Source: Entoloma clypeatum (Eukaryota > Basidiomycota > Agaricomycetes > Agaricales > Entolomataceae). Taken from it: a stretch of DNA of 64,000 nucleotides. Of this stretch, positions 23,168 through 32,492 are shown piece after piece; position 1 is the first letter of the stretch, and the number at the start of each line of letters is the position of its first letter. The position numbers were made by a program, and so were the translations under genes. The notes below the pieces were generated by a model. That model saw only the letters and a list, made by a program, of their open reading frames with translations. It ran no database searches and was not told the origin of the DNA. Where the stretch lies: assembly GCA_963565915.1 (NCBI GenBank), contig OY751496.1, positions 2,604,001-2,668,000 of the forward strand, read 5' to 3'.

Positions 23168-25017
23168 TTATTGAGATCCTTGTAAGGCCTTCTCGACACT
23201 TTCCTGAGTCGAAAGGTTCATCATTCTGGCTAACATTGTCATGAACTCCATAGATTTCGAATCAACTGTCATTGGTAGGGGCTGAACGGCCGGTTGAGGT
23301 ACGCTATGCAGGATTTGTGGGTCGACTGGTACTGACATGTCCACTTGTCCAGTTGTAGCCACCGCTTTCCACATGTCGCGTTCATCAGCCGCGCGTCTAG
23401 TCTTTTCCTGCAACTCCGAGATAAGTTTGTCTTGCTTATCTTGTACATTTGAATTGAATATTGGCCGCTGAAGGGTAACTATGCCGTCAGGCATAAGATC
23501 CACGATGTCATCGTCGGGGGGGTTCTCGATGAAGAACTGGCCCTGGTTATTCCATTGCCGATCTCGTATATTCCGATTCAATTGAAGTGTGACCAGGCCG
23601 TTCGGGGCTAGGTCCACGATTCCATCTTCGGGGAGGTTCTCGATGAAGAACCCCTCCTGGTGCTGGTCTGGTAAGTTCCGGTTGGATTGCAGCGTGATAA
23701 TACCGTCATCGGGAAGATTTTCGATGACGAACTGCTTTCGGTCTTTCCAGAGCCTATCCACACGATCTTTCGGTGACAAGTGGAAAGGTTCCCTTGGAAA
23801 ACCTTTTTCATCCATGTTTGTTCCTTTGCCGTAAGTCTCGATTTTTCCTTCAGCTCTGTCGGCAGCTAGGAATTGACAGTCGGCAACAAAATGTCCAACA
23901 CTCCAGCAATAGTAGCATTTGCGGACGGATGTTAGACTCGGTCGGTTGGTCCTAGTACCAGCCTCGTCTTTGTGCCGCGAATTCAACAAGGTATGGATCG
24001 TTTCAATTGATCTAACCGTTTCTTCGTGTCGCTGACTATTTTCCTTAGACATGTTGACAAGTACGTCTGTCATCTTAGCCATCGATTCATTTAGATCCTC
24101 GAGGAGCTGCACCACCCGGTCAAAAGAGGTAGCAGACTCCATGGGTCTCGGTAAGCTCATTCTATTCAAATTGGTAGACCTAACAGCCATTCCAGAAGTA
24201 CCAGCCGCGGTGACGGTACGGTAACTATCAGCTGATCGTACCAAGTCCTCCGAGACTTTGAGCAAGGTCTCGAAATCAATTGGGTCTGTATGGTGACGCG
24301 GATTTCTTTCTGGCTCTTTGCCAGTTGAACTAACGTCCTTCAAAGACTTCTGCGACATCTGCCACGTCACGGTCCTTTTCAATTCGGGGTCAAGACAGTT
24401 CAAAAACTTGGCAACAATTTCTCGATTCGAGATACAGCCTCCACGTAAGAGCTTTCGTCCCTCAAATTTAAATCCTCTGATGAACTCCAACATTACAGAC
24501 AGATTCTCATTCGATAACGGAGTCGACTTAGCACACAACCTAGGCGCACGATCGATCCCTCGAGACTATCAGTCGCTTCGGGGTAGTGACTGATCAATTC
24601 CTCCGTGAAGTCTTCGAAGGAACCACCTTCTGACGGGTAAGCGTCTAAGACAGTCCATTCATCTGCACTACGCTGATCAGCATAATATCTTAGCCAATCC
24701 TTCCTTTCTTGGTCATTCGAGACACTGGCACGTATCAACTCTTTCGCGACGTCCTCAATATAACGAAGTAATTCCTCGGGCCGATTCCTATCAAAGAACG
24801 GCGCCTTGGTATCTCGTCTATTGGGCATGCCTTTCTTAGAGTCTGACGACATTTCGACAGTGTCCCTTTCTCGTTCAAGGTCTGGTTCAGGTGTTTCGGG
24901 TAATGGAGTAAGCGGGGGCAACGCTGACTTCGAGTTTGAACTTTCACCAGGTTTATTAGGTGCCAGTTCGGGTGCAAGGGGTATATGGGGCTTGTCAACA
25001 CGACGGCTTTTGGTCAT
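23168..25017 (-). CDS. Gag protein of element E, one frameshift
   Basis: Met at 25017 (MTKSRRVDKPHIPLAPEL), then a Pro/Ser-rich N-terminus and a capsid-like helical core (WLRYYADQRSADEWTVLDAY, FEDFTEELISHYPEA). A one-base frame change near 24530-24545 leads into LSVMLEFIRGFKFEGRKLL. Further on there is a helical segment, the zinc knuckle CYYCWSVGHFVADC (about 23870-23925) and three tandem copies of a F-x-I-E-N-L-P-D-D-G-I...VTLQ-x-NRN unit (about 23480-23740). A C-terminal coiled segment ends at 23168. No protease motif follows. The three-copy repeat after the zinc knuckle is unusual. The single frameshift suggests recent inactivation, or a sequencing error. Confidence 0.82.
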
Positions 25018-25367
25018 GTCGATGAGGGTTTGGTTCTAAGTCCGCAGAACGAACTCGAAGGGGGGGGGTTTTATTTGTAATTGAACAGGGACTTGGTTCG
25101 ACGGTGTGGGTTCAGAATATTCCAGATATTCCTTTATTTGGGTCAAGGGTGCGTTTCCGGCCTTTGAATCGAGAAGATTCTTGGGCTAAGGTTCCACGTC
25201 CTTTAGGCGAAAAATTATGGTCGAGATATCAACCGACGGAGGGCACTTCGCGTCTCAAACGACAAAGCACGATTATGGGGCGGGGTGGGCACAACTTCAA
25301 GAACGGAAGTCGGGGGGGGCAAACAGTTTGAACTACTATGAAACCACCCCTCGCGGTGGGCTCCAGA

Positions 25368-26457
25368 TGAAAAGCGAGTTTGTGACGAGCGCCGAAAATG
25401 CGAGAGACTCTGGTCAGAGCTCTACAAACACCTCAAACACCCAACAACACTCTCAACAAATAGTTCTAGGGGTGGTGGGAAAGAACCACTTATTTCGTAA
25501 GTAGGTTTGGTTCGTTTGCCTTTGTAGAATGTCAACTCGCGAGCGCGCGTCGATATTCTGAGTGTAATTCAATAATATAAAATTAAGGAATTGGATTTTT
25601 GTCACGGAGACGGTTCACTGAGCGCACGGAGCTAAGAGACAGAAGAGGGGGCCTCGTTCTAATCTACAGTACATGGCTGATACCTACTGGTTTTTATACA
25701 TGACGAGAGATGAAATTTATATATAAGGTTTATCACAAGATATGTCCATAACAAATCGGCTTTTAGGGTATCTGTTATTTGGGCATGGTCCAAATATCCA
25801 CATGGGTCTTTTAAACATATTTCCGAGGTGTCGAGAGGGCAACCGGCCCTGGCGGAGTGGAGCGACAAGAATGCGTCGTTTCACGAGCATTCTAGAAGTC
25901 CGCATCAATATTGATGTTGTCGATCGATCGATCGAGTTCCCGGTTGTCATCGATCAAGGGTCCGAAGCGTCACGGACCGGATCCTGTCCATCAAAAGCGA
26001 TCAACGACCCCGTTTCCAGGGTGCATTCTATTTCCGGTAAGTTCACATGGCTCGGCATCACGGCATCAGTGATCGGCCGCCTTGTTCTGTGATGCGTTCG
26101 GTACAGTGCGTCGCGTTCGAGATAATAAATCCCCCATGCCTCCGATTGTCCATATATAGTAATAGTCAATGGATAGGGTGATAGACCATAGAATATTGGT
26201 ATTAATGTTGGGTCCCCTCAATGGTCTTATCCATTAAGAATAGAATTATTGTGTCAAGTCTATGGTTAAGCCCTCAGAATGTGACTGTTCCCATGATCAT
26301 GACTAAAGGTGGTCCAGTGGTATGTAGACTCTCTAGGTAGCCAGTAGTACCATCAGTTCCAATAGAATGTGTTTAATGGGAGCAACATTATATTCTTTTA
26401 TTGATAAAAGTGTGGGATTTATGCATTTTTATGCACAGCCGCACAGCGGTCGTATCA
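25368..26457 (-). repeat. 5' LTR of element E
   Basis: 1,090 bp. The adjacent primer-site candidate at 25350-25367 reads TGGAGCCCACCGCGAGG on the minus strand after a two-base spacer. Confidence 0.92.
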
Positions 26458-26503
26458 CCGCGGCTGCTGCTGTGTGGGAGTTCTGAGTGGTGCGGGCTGC
26501 CAT
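26458..26503 (-). pseudogene. Gag N-terminus of element A
   Basis: Met at 26503 starts MAARTTQNSHTAAAA, matching B gag (MAARNTQNSRAAAAA). The reading is cut by E at the CCGC target duplication. Confidence 0.88.
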
Positions 26504-26535
26504 AACTGGAATTTGAAATACGAATAAGCAAGTGG

Positions 26536-26787
26536 CAGTTTGAATATACTGTTAAGAACTGATCGACAAAAACGTCGGAGCTACATCAGACGCGTCGGAG
26601 GGTCAGAGGGTGGTCGGAGCACGTGCGACGTAGGGGCAAGGACTTGGCTTCAACTTGTGTGTTGCACCCTCGCTAATATGTCGGTGTCCTTATTTCGGAG
26701 GATCGGAGGATTGGAGGTCAGACTCAAGTTAAGAGTCGGAAAGAGGACAGGAGGTAAGATGTCGAATCTAAGTTGATATTCAAACTG
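26536..26787 (-). other. Self-priming pair of element A
   Basis: CAGTTTGAATAT at 26536-26547 (plus strand), two bases from the LTR, and its reverse complement ATATTCAAACTG at 26776-26787 inside the 5' LTR. Identical to the B arrangement. Confidence 0.7.
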
Positions 26788-27041
26788 AAGCTAATACAAG
26801 ATTATACGTAGGTTTATATAGTATGTCGGAGGACGTGTGGATTCGTCAGAGTCGGAGAACAAGTGGCTAATGTCGGAGCCGGATAGTAAGTGGCTTTCGG
26901 AGATGTGAACATAACTACAGAGGTAATGTAAGTATCGTACGTAGCGAGAAGGTTCGTAACAGTAAGTACAATGTAATCAAGTATTAGTCAAAATGTCGGA
27001 GGAGTCGGATCGGAGTCGGATCGGAGGATCGGAATGTAACA
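26550..27041 (-). repeat. 5' LTR of element A
   Basis: 492 bp, TGTTAAGA...GTAACA on the plus strand, followed by the target duplication GAATG. Confidence 0.92.
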
Positions 27042-27046
27042 GAATG

Positions 27047-28100
27047 TTGGCTTTCGGGCACACTTTAGCGCCTCAACCTAGATGTTCCATTGTCAAAATC
27101 AGTTCTGAAATTATCAGACCAAACTTCAGAAAAACATACAGGTGTAGTGATACTCGAGGCATTCAACCTTTGCACCGTCTCCGTCCAGCAATAAAGAGCA
27201 GAAAACCCCCTTAAGCTGTCCACTAGGAGAACCAAGAGAATAGACGAGGTTCCTCCAGGGTTTTTGCCAATTCTCGGGATCACAATGGAAGAGATAGCCC
27301 ACAGGGTCACCCTGCCATGTTTCAGGAAACTCGACAAACGTGTAGGCATCCTCGTAGGTTAATAGCTTGTAGAGTTTAGTTTGGCGGGTTATTTGGACAT
27401 TCCGTTGAATAGTTGGGAGAGCCAAGCTGGGGTTTAGAGGTCTCGGAAGCTGCCTAGATGGAGAAGCAACTGCAACAGGGCACAAAGGGGAGGCAGAGGG
27501 ATAAACGAGGTGAGAAATGGTGGGGGTGCAAGGTAGGCTGAACCGAGTCAAGCGGCGCGGTGTAATTGGGCCTGATACAGCTGGTGTGGATGATGAGGCA
27601 GGGGTTTGCACCTGGAAATGTTTCACAACATGCTCCAATGCAATTGCAACGTCAGCTGGAACCTCAATGTTGTCAACATTGCCTGTATACTTGGCGAGAT
27701 CTTTGAGATCTTTGCTTATGTTTCGTACATTGTCCTTGTTGAGCAGAGAGTTGATATCCATCGAAGGCCAAAAGTTCAATGTATGCAATGCCTCAGATGC
27801 GCGTCTCGCAGACAGAAGATTGGACCAGTATATTTGCGCATCAAGTACAACTAGTTACTGCACGATGAAGAAGCCGTCAACATGCTGTGGCGGGGAAATG
27901 AGCAGAAGTAACTTACAGAATGAAACTTTCGGAAAGGCATCAACAAAAAACCAACACCAGAACTAAGTACAGCAACTTCCACTCTTTGAGCTGGCTTCAG
28001 GTGAGATTTTGGTTTGCCTTGAGTTTTTCCTATGGCCAATTGAGAGCAAGCCTGCGAGGCAGAGACATTCATAAAAATTTAGAAATGGGAGACATCACGG
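27047..28100 (-). pseudogene. 5' part of the host-like gene split by element A
   Basis: The main exon-like frame (27788-27126) reads LHTLNFWPSMDINSLLNKD, KDLAKYTGNVDNIEVPADV, a Ser/Pro-rich middle, then TYEDAYTFVEFPETWQGDP and WQKPWRNLVYSLGS, ending near a likely donor after YHYTC. An upstream exon (about 27905-27945) can be joined through an intron ending AACTAG to give FVLDAQIYWSNLLSARRASE. The remaining C-terminal part is at 1165-1779. Exon limits are my own estimates. The protein family is not recognised. The insertion of about 25 kb would abolish the gene. Confidence 0.4.
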
Positions 28101-28380
28101 AAACAGAGCACCTAGAAACGAAATTCTAGTCAGATTCTAGTCGGAAATCTAACTTGACAAAGGGTAGAAACACACCGAAATTATCACAAAGGATGCTGGT
28201 GAAGTAGGAGGGTATGACACACATCTGCACAACAGTGGGTCGGACGAACCGAGGTTGAACGGGACTGTGGGAATGATGATTTGGACAAAACAATTCACTA
28301 TATTTGAGATGGTTGTAAGCTGTTTGTCAACACCCTCTCGAAATCCCCACCCCTTCCCGAGACTCAGTCATTAAAACTCA

Positions 28381-28961
28381 CTAATCAGAGACGCTTTGTG
28401 CCCAGAGGCAAGCAAATGTTAGGCGAAACGCGGTCGTACCCCATAATCCCGTGTATGACCCGATAAAATTGCGCATGAGGCTGACATGATAGACTACATA
28501 ACTAGTAGAGAAGATGAGTAGTATTATATGGAAGAGGTGGGAGGGTATGTGAAAGAAAAACGGGGTGCAGAGCGTTCGCGAGCGGAAAGACTGAGCGAAC
28601 GAAACTGCTCTGCTCCAAATATAAAGGTGTGGTGTTACATGTCTCATATGTGTAAGGTACATGTGTGCGGGCACAGACCATGTCCCACGGGGACGGTGCA
28701 GAGGTTCACGTCCCACGGGGGCATGAATGTGCGACACTCAGCAGAGCGAGAGTGTTTTGGTTGATGTGTCCCGCGGGAAAACCAACCAGCAGCGAGAATG
28801 ACTCTGCGGAGTCGCACATGCTCATTATTAGCCTACTATAATCTGCAATTAAAGCCGACTAATCAGAGACGCTTTGTGCCCAGAGGCAAGCAAATGTTAG
28901 GTGAAACGCGGTTGTACCCCATATTCCGGTGGTACGACCCGATCAAATTGTGCATGAGGCT
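28381..28961. repeat. Pair of about 102-bp direct repeats downstream of the tyrosine recombinase
   Basis: CTAATCAGAGACGCTTTGTG... occurs at 28381-28482 and again at 28859-28961 with few differences (several at CpG sites), same orientation, 478 bases apart. They lie 3' of the recombinase gene in its sense. That is where DIRS-type elements carry the B1-A2-B2 part of split direct repeats (family knowledge). The matching A1 copy at the 5' end was not found because that end of the element is missing. Confidence 0.6.
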
Positions 28962-28988
28962 ACAGGCTAAAAGGGAGAAAGGGAAGGA

Positions 28989-29022
28989 AATTTTTTTTTT
29001 TTCTTTTAAGAAGAAAAAAAAG
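28989..29022. repeat. Homopolymer A/T run
   Basis: T11-C-T4 followed by AAG and A8; low-complexity sequence between the direct repeat and the recombinase stop. Confidence 0.8.
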
Positions 29023-29045
29023 GAGAAGAGGTTGAGGGACAATGG

Positions 29046-30259
29046 TTATGCGTGATTTTGAGAAAGGCGATAAGATAAAAGGGCAGCGAGGAGATAAGGA
29101 TGGTGACATATATAAATTTGGAAAGCGTCGGATGACCATCTGCCTATGGCTTGAATGAGGTGTGGCAGTATGCCAGCTTCAGCTAGCGCGGTAGCACCAC
29201 CAGCCCGAAGGGAATGACCACCAACATTGATGGTGAAATGTTGGTGGAGTTTATTGAGGAACCAAGCATGGGTGGGGATTGATCCGTTGTTTTTGTTTTT
29301 AAGCCATAGCTGTGGATGGTGGGGGAAACGCGCATCACACAATTTTAAATAACTGTGAAAAGCAGAAAAAGGGTCGTCGCCCGTTGACATCTGTTGGAGG
29401 AGAACACGATTGCCTTCAAAAAAGCGGTCCCCTTTATGTCCTGGGAGCCAGAATGAAAAGCCATGGGGAAGGAGTTCTACTGAGCGTCGGAGGATGACTT
29501 TGCGAAAGTCTTGTAGTGCTTTCTTGTCCGGCCACACAAGTTCCCCTACATGCATCAAGGCATGAAAGCCAGTGGTGAGAATAGCAAAGAAAAGCTTGTC
29601 GTCATGTGGAGAGGAGGTATGAAGGTATAGGGGGCGAAGTTCTGCAATTTCAGTGCGCGATAAAGGGCATTTCCGTATTGTGGGTGAAAGAAATAACTTT
29701 TTGCAGCCTTGTAAAGTTCTGGTGACGAGATGGTGACGGCGAATCTGGTGCACATCGGAGTAGAAAGATTCAAGTTGATTGCAGATGCCTGTGAGATAGT
29801 TACGAACAGTGTTGGGTTTAACAAAATGTGACATATAGACAACAAAAAAACTGAGGGTGTCAACCGACGGCTCAATGGGGAAATTGTGGTCGTGGCAGAA
29901 GGCAAGGTAGGCATTGAGTCCAGATGTATAATTCACGACGGATGAAGCATTGAGAACACTGCCAAGAGCGATAGCCTGTTCATGGCAAAGGTGTTCAATG
30001 GTCCACACAGGTCGACGGGGCTGTGTGGACGGGCGGATAGCAGGAGTCATTTTTCTGCTGCCCCCAGCGCTAAATGAGGGGGTGTGAAGTCTCAAATTTC
30101 GAGGCCATCAACTTGAACATAGGCACGATCGTCATCGAAACGTGAAAGGGCATCCGCGACACCATTTTCAAGACCTGGAATCCATAGAACGTGCAGTTGA
30201 ATATGGTATTGTAGGATTAGATCGACGGTTGTGAGGAGGAGTAGATTGTAACCTGGTTT
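29046..30259 (-). pseudogene. DIRS-type retroelement: RNase H tail and tyrosine recombinase
   Basis: The RNase H C-terminus VLWIPGLENGVADALSRF (30259-30092) overlaps a tyrosine recombinase frame (30095 or 30050 to 29046, about 335-350 residues). The recombinase has SAM-like N-terminal helices (LNASSVVNYTSGLNAYLAFC), the catalytic box GGHSLRAGGATALAEAG (H-x-x-R, near 29210) and the nucleophile Tyr in FQIYI (near 29110). The first catalytic Arg, expected in the L-x-R-x-G-E-L box, is His here (LMHVGEL, codon 29550-29552). The RNase H before the recombinase, and no DDE integrase, mark a DIRS-group element rather than a Crypton. Likely inactive. Confidence 0.82.
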
Positions 30260-30662
30260 TGTTGAACATTCAAGTATGGATGTATCGACAGTCAATCACG
30301 TGACTATGATCATGTGTTTTACCATGTGGCCTGACCACATGAAGTGTTCTAAATATAGAACAATCTAGACTCGTTCTAGATCTCTGAGTCATCTCTGTGA
30401 CTCAGAATGCTGCGCACCACAGCCTTGATGCTGTGTACCAAGATGTTCCATCATGTTCTAGCCAATAGCATTACTAGCTCGTAGTTGGTCTGTGTGCATT
30501 CCCATACCTATAAATACTGCATGTAAGTAGTGTAGTAAAATAGAGCTAATACCAGTAGTTCTATCATCACCCACTCTTCTTCAAACATCTCAACCCCCTT
30601 CGCTTCAATGTGAGTATCATTAACCAGGCTTTCTCTGCGTCTGCTAGGTGTGCTGTTCAATA
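30260..30662 (+). repeat. 5' LTR of element L
   Basis: 403 bp, with TATAAATA near 30511-30518 as a likely promoter box. Confidence 0.92.
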
Positions 30663-30682
30663 GGTTATGGGCCCCGGATAGC
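30663..30682 (+). other. Half-tRNA primer binding site of element L
   Basis: GGTTATGGGCCCCGGATAGC abuts the LTR. It is complementary to the initiator tRNA-Met anticodon arm and identical over 20 bases to the D site. Confidence 0.8.
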
Positions 30683-30744
30683 CCCTAGGCTTGGGTTTAT
30701 CCCTCTAGGTCCTAGAGTAGTTTGCACACTCTAACGGAGCTGCT

Positions 30745-31219
30745 TGTTACATTCCGATCCATTCCGACGATTTCCGACCAATCCCGACACCTCCGACATT
30801 TTGACTAATACTTATTATGCATACTTACTGTTATGAATCTCGTTACTACGTACATTACTTACATCCGATCATTTTACTTATGTTAAGAATCTCCGACAGC
30901 CACTCGTTATCCGACTCCGATGAAGCCACACGTCCTCCGACATAGTATTTAAACTTATGTAGAATCGTGTATTAGCTTCAGTTTGAATATCAACTTAGAT
31001 TCGACATCATACCTCCCGTCCTCTTTCCGACTCTTAACTTGAGTCCAACCTCCGACCTCCGATCCTCCGATCCTCCGAAATAAGGACACCAACGTATTAG
31101 CGAGGGCGCAACACACAAGTTGAAGCCAAGTCCTTGCCCCTACATTGCACGCGCTCCGACCTTCCGACCTTCCAACGCGTCCGACGTAGCTCCGACGTTT
31201 TGTCGATCAGTTCTTAACA
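30745..31219 (+). repeat. 5' LTR of element B
   Basis: 475 bp, TGTTACATTCCG...CAGTTCTTAACA. A TATTTAAA box at 30946-30953 lies 33 bases before CAGTTTGAATAT (30979-30990), the likely RNA start. Eighteen TCCGA motifs, none in the opposite orientation. Confidence 0.95.
30946..30953 (+). promoter_or_regulatory. TATA-like box of element B LTR
   Basis: TATTTAAA, 33 bases upstream of the inferred RNA 5' end at about 30979. The same spacing is seen in families C and G. Confidence 0.55.
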
Positions 31220-31233
31220 GTATATTCAAACTG
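30979..31233 (+). other. Self-priming pair of element B
   Basis: CAGTTTGAATAT at 30979-30990 inside the LTR and the exact reverse complement ATATTCAAACTG at 31222-31233, two bases after the LTR. If the RNA starts near 30979, its 5' end can fold onto the primer site as in the Schizosaccharomyces Tf1 element. Confidence 0.75.
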
Positions 31234-31265
31234 CCACTCGCTTATCCGTATTTCAAATTCCAGTT

Positions 31266-32492
31266 ATGGCAGCCCGCAACACACAGAACTCCCGCGCAGC
31301 AGCAGCCGCAGCGGAAGCTTCAAACCTGCAGGACACCAGGGCGACATTTCTACATACGTTCCAAGATATTCCCGCAGAAGAATCTGCACCCAAACCTGAC
31401 CCCATATCTCCGACACCTCGTCTCCGAACACCTCAGACACAAGGACCTCCGATTCCTGAAGAATTCCGTCCTTTTAAATCGCCGACCTCTCCTTTTGACG
31501 ATAACAATCCTTTCCGTCGCGAGCAAACTCCAAACCTCGCCGAAGCAATTATGCTTATGACGCAGGAGCTCCGACGTAGAGAGACTCCGAAAACTCCGAA
31601 AAAGAAATCGAAGGAACCCGACACTTTTGACGGTTCCGACTCTCGGAAACTCACCAGTTTCCTCGCACAATGCACACTATATTTCCGAAACAACCCCGCC
31701 TTTGACGATGATGATAACAAAGTCAGTTTCGCTCTGTCGTACCTCCGAGGAACCGCGCTCGAATGGTTTGAGCCCACCCTCTTGGGAGAGTCCGACGACG
31801 ACTCTGTCTGGTTGGACGACTGGTCTGCCTTTGTGCACATCCTCCGATCCGAATTCGGACCTATCGATCCGACCGGAGAAGCAGAGGATAGCCTGGATCA
31901 CCTTCGGATGCGCGACAATCAGAAGATCCTACGTTACAACGTGGACTTCAAACGTCTTTCCGCTCGCACACAGTGGGATGATGGCGCGCTCCGATATCGG
32001 TACTATACCGGTTTAGCGGAACGCATCAAGGACGTTTTGGGGACTTTTCCCAAACCAAAGACTCTCGCCGAGTTGAAAGTAATGGCCCATAACATTGATG
32101 CTCGCTACTGGGAACGTCAACGCGAGAAATCGCGCTCCTCCGACAAATCTACTCCGAAATCCGACAAATCCGACAAATCCGACAAAAAACAGACCCCCGC
32201 TTCATCATCCTCCAACAACAACTCCTCATCGTCTAAACCCAACTCGCAACAACAACAAAAATCATCATCCACCTCTCCGAAATCCGCCCTCTCCGACAAA
32301 CTTGGCAAAGATGGGAAATTAACTCCCCAAGAACGCCAACGACGATTTGACAATAATTTATGCATGTTTTGCAGCAACGTTGGTCATCGGGCTTCCGACT
32401 GCTCGAAGAAATCGTCTTCTAATGCCAAAGCAAAAGCCCGCGCGGCCCAAGCTGAGGACAAATCGGAGAAGACGACCGAGTCAAAAAAATAG
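31266..32492 (+). CDS. Element B Gag
   Basis: 408 residues. Ala-rich start (MAARNTQNSRAAAAA), Retrotrans_gag-type capsid core (DTFDGSDSRKLTSFLAQC, LRGTALEWFEPTLLG, FVHILRSEFGPIDPTG, ILRYNVDFKRLSART). A Ser/Asp/Lys/Asn-rich basic linker follows, then the zinc knuckle CMFCSNVGHRASDC (about 32361-32402) and a Lys/Ala tail. It forms the virus-like particle and binds element RNA (family role). It ends TCA AAA AAA TAG, so the stop is directly after the slippery run. Intact as far as can be read. Confidence 0.95.
   Translation: MAARNTQNSRAAAAAAEASNLQDTRATFLHTFQDIPAEESAPKPDPISPTPRLRTPQTQGPPIPEEFRPFKSPTSPFDDNNPFRREQTPNLAEAIMLMTQELRRRETPKTPKKKSKEPDTFDGSDSRKLTSFLAQCTLYFRNNPAFDDDDNKVSFALSYLRGTALEWFEPTLLGESDDDSVWLDDWSAFVHILRSEFGPIDPTGEAEDSLDHLRMRDNQKILRYNVDFKRLSARTQWDDGALRYRYYTGLAERIKDVLGTFPKPKTLAELKVMAHNIDARYWERQREKSRSSDKSTPKSDKSDKSDKKQTPASSSSNNNSSSSKPNSQQQQKSSSTSPKSALSDKLGKDGKLTPQERQRRFDNNLCMFCSNVGHRASDCSKKSSSNAKAKARAAQAEDKSEKTTESKK
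32483..32489 (+). promoter_or_regulatory. -1 ribosomal frameshift heptamer A_AAA_AAA
   Basis: In the gag frame the sequence is TCA AAA AAA TAG. Slipping back one base gives TCA AAA AAA ATA GTA AGC, which opens directly into the pol frame and is needed to express it. The run of seven A is kept in A (5344-5350), where gag stops one codon later. The close stop codon in the decoding site is typical of programmed shifts. No pseudoknot was assessed. Confidence 0.7.

Larger units (their letters stand above)
18356..26457 (-). mobile_element. Gag-only LTR element E with 1,090-bp LTRs, inserted in gag of A
   Basis: Two 1,090-bp direct repeats (18356-19445 and 25368-26457) begin TGAAAAGCG and end GTCGTATCA, flanked by the 4-bp duplication CCGC (18352-18355 and 26458-26461) in the A gag. 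Only one difference between the LTRs was noticed (C/T near 19418/26430). On the minus strand a purine tract (GTGTGGGGGAGA) precedes the 19445 end, and after the other LTR a site TGGAGCCCACCGCGAGG looks complementary to a tRNA 3' end. The only coding region found is a Gag (23168-25017); no protease, RT or integrase is visible. It resembles the TR-GAG class described in plants. Confidence 0.88.
1785..27041 (-). mobile_element. Gypsy element A (same family as B), heavily nested
   Basis: Bounded by LTRs TGTTAAGAAC...GGAATGTAACA at 1785-2268 and 26550-27041 and by the 5-bp target duplication GAATG (1780-1784 and 27042-27046). Its own sequence lies in four blocks: 1785-5494, 17335-18355, 26458-27041, with C and E inserted in gag. 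Compared with B it has lost an internal segment between RNase H and integrase (join near 3433) and another between integrase and the antisense gene (join near 3210), plus a 103-bp tandem duplication in RT. It keeps the antisense Zn-cluster gene, the slippery heptamer (5344-5350) and the self-priming site (26536-26547). Confidence 0.93.

Noticed and set aside
18356..26457. Segmental duplication of a 1.09-kb block
   Set aside because: TG...CA ends, an adjoining purine tract, an internal Gag gene and a CCGC duplication at the outer ends indicate LTRs of one element.
29046..30095. Crypton or phage-type integrase
   Set aside because: An RNase H of the DIRS type lies directly upstream in the same sense, which points to a tyrosine-recombinase retroelement.
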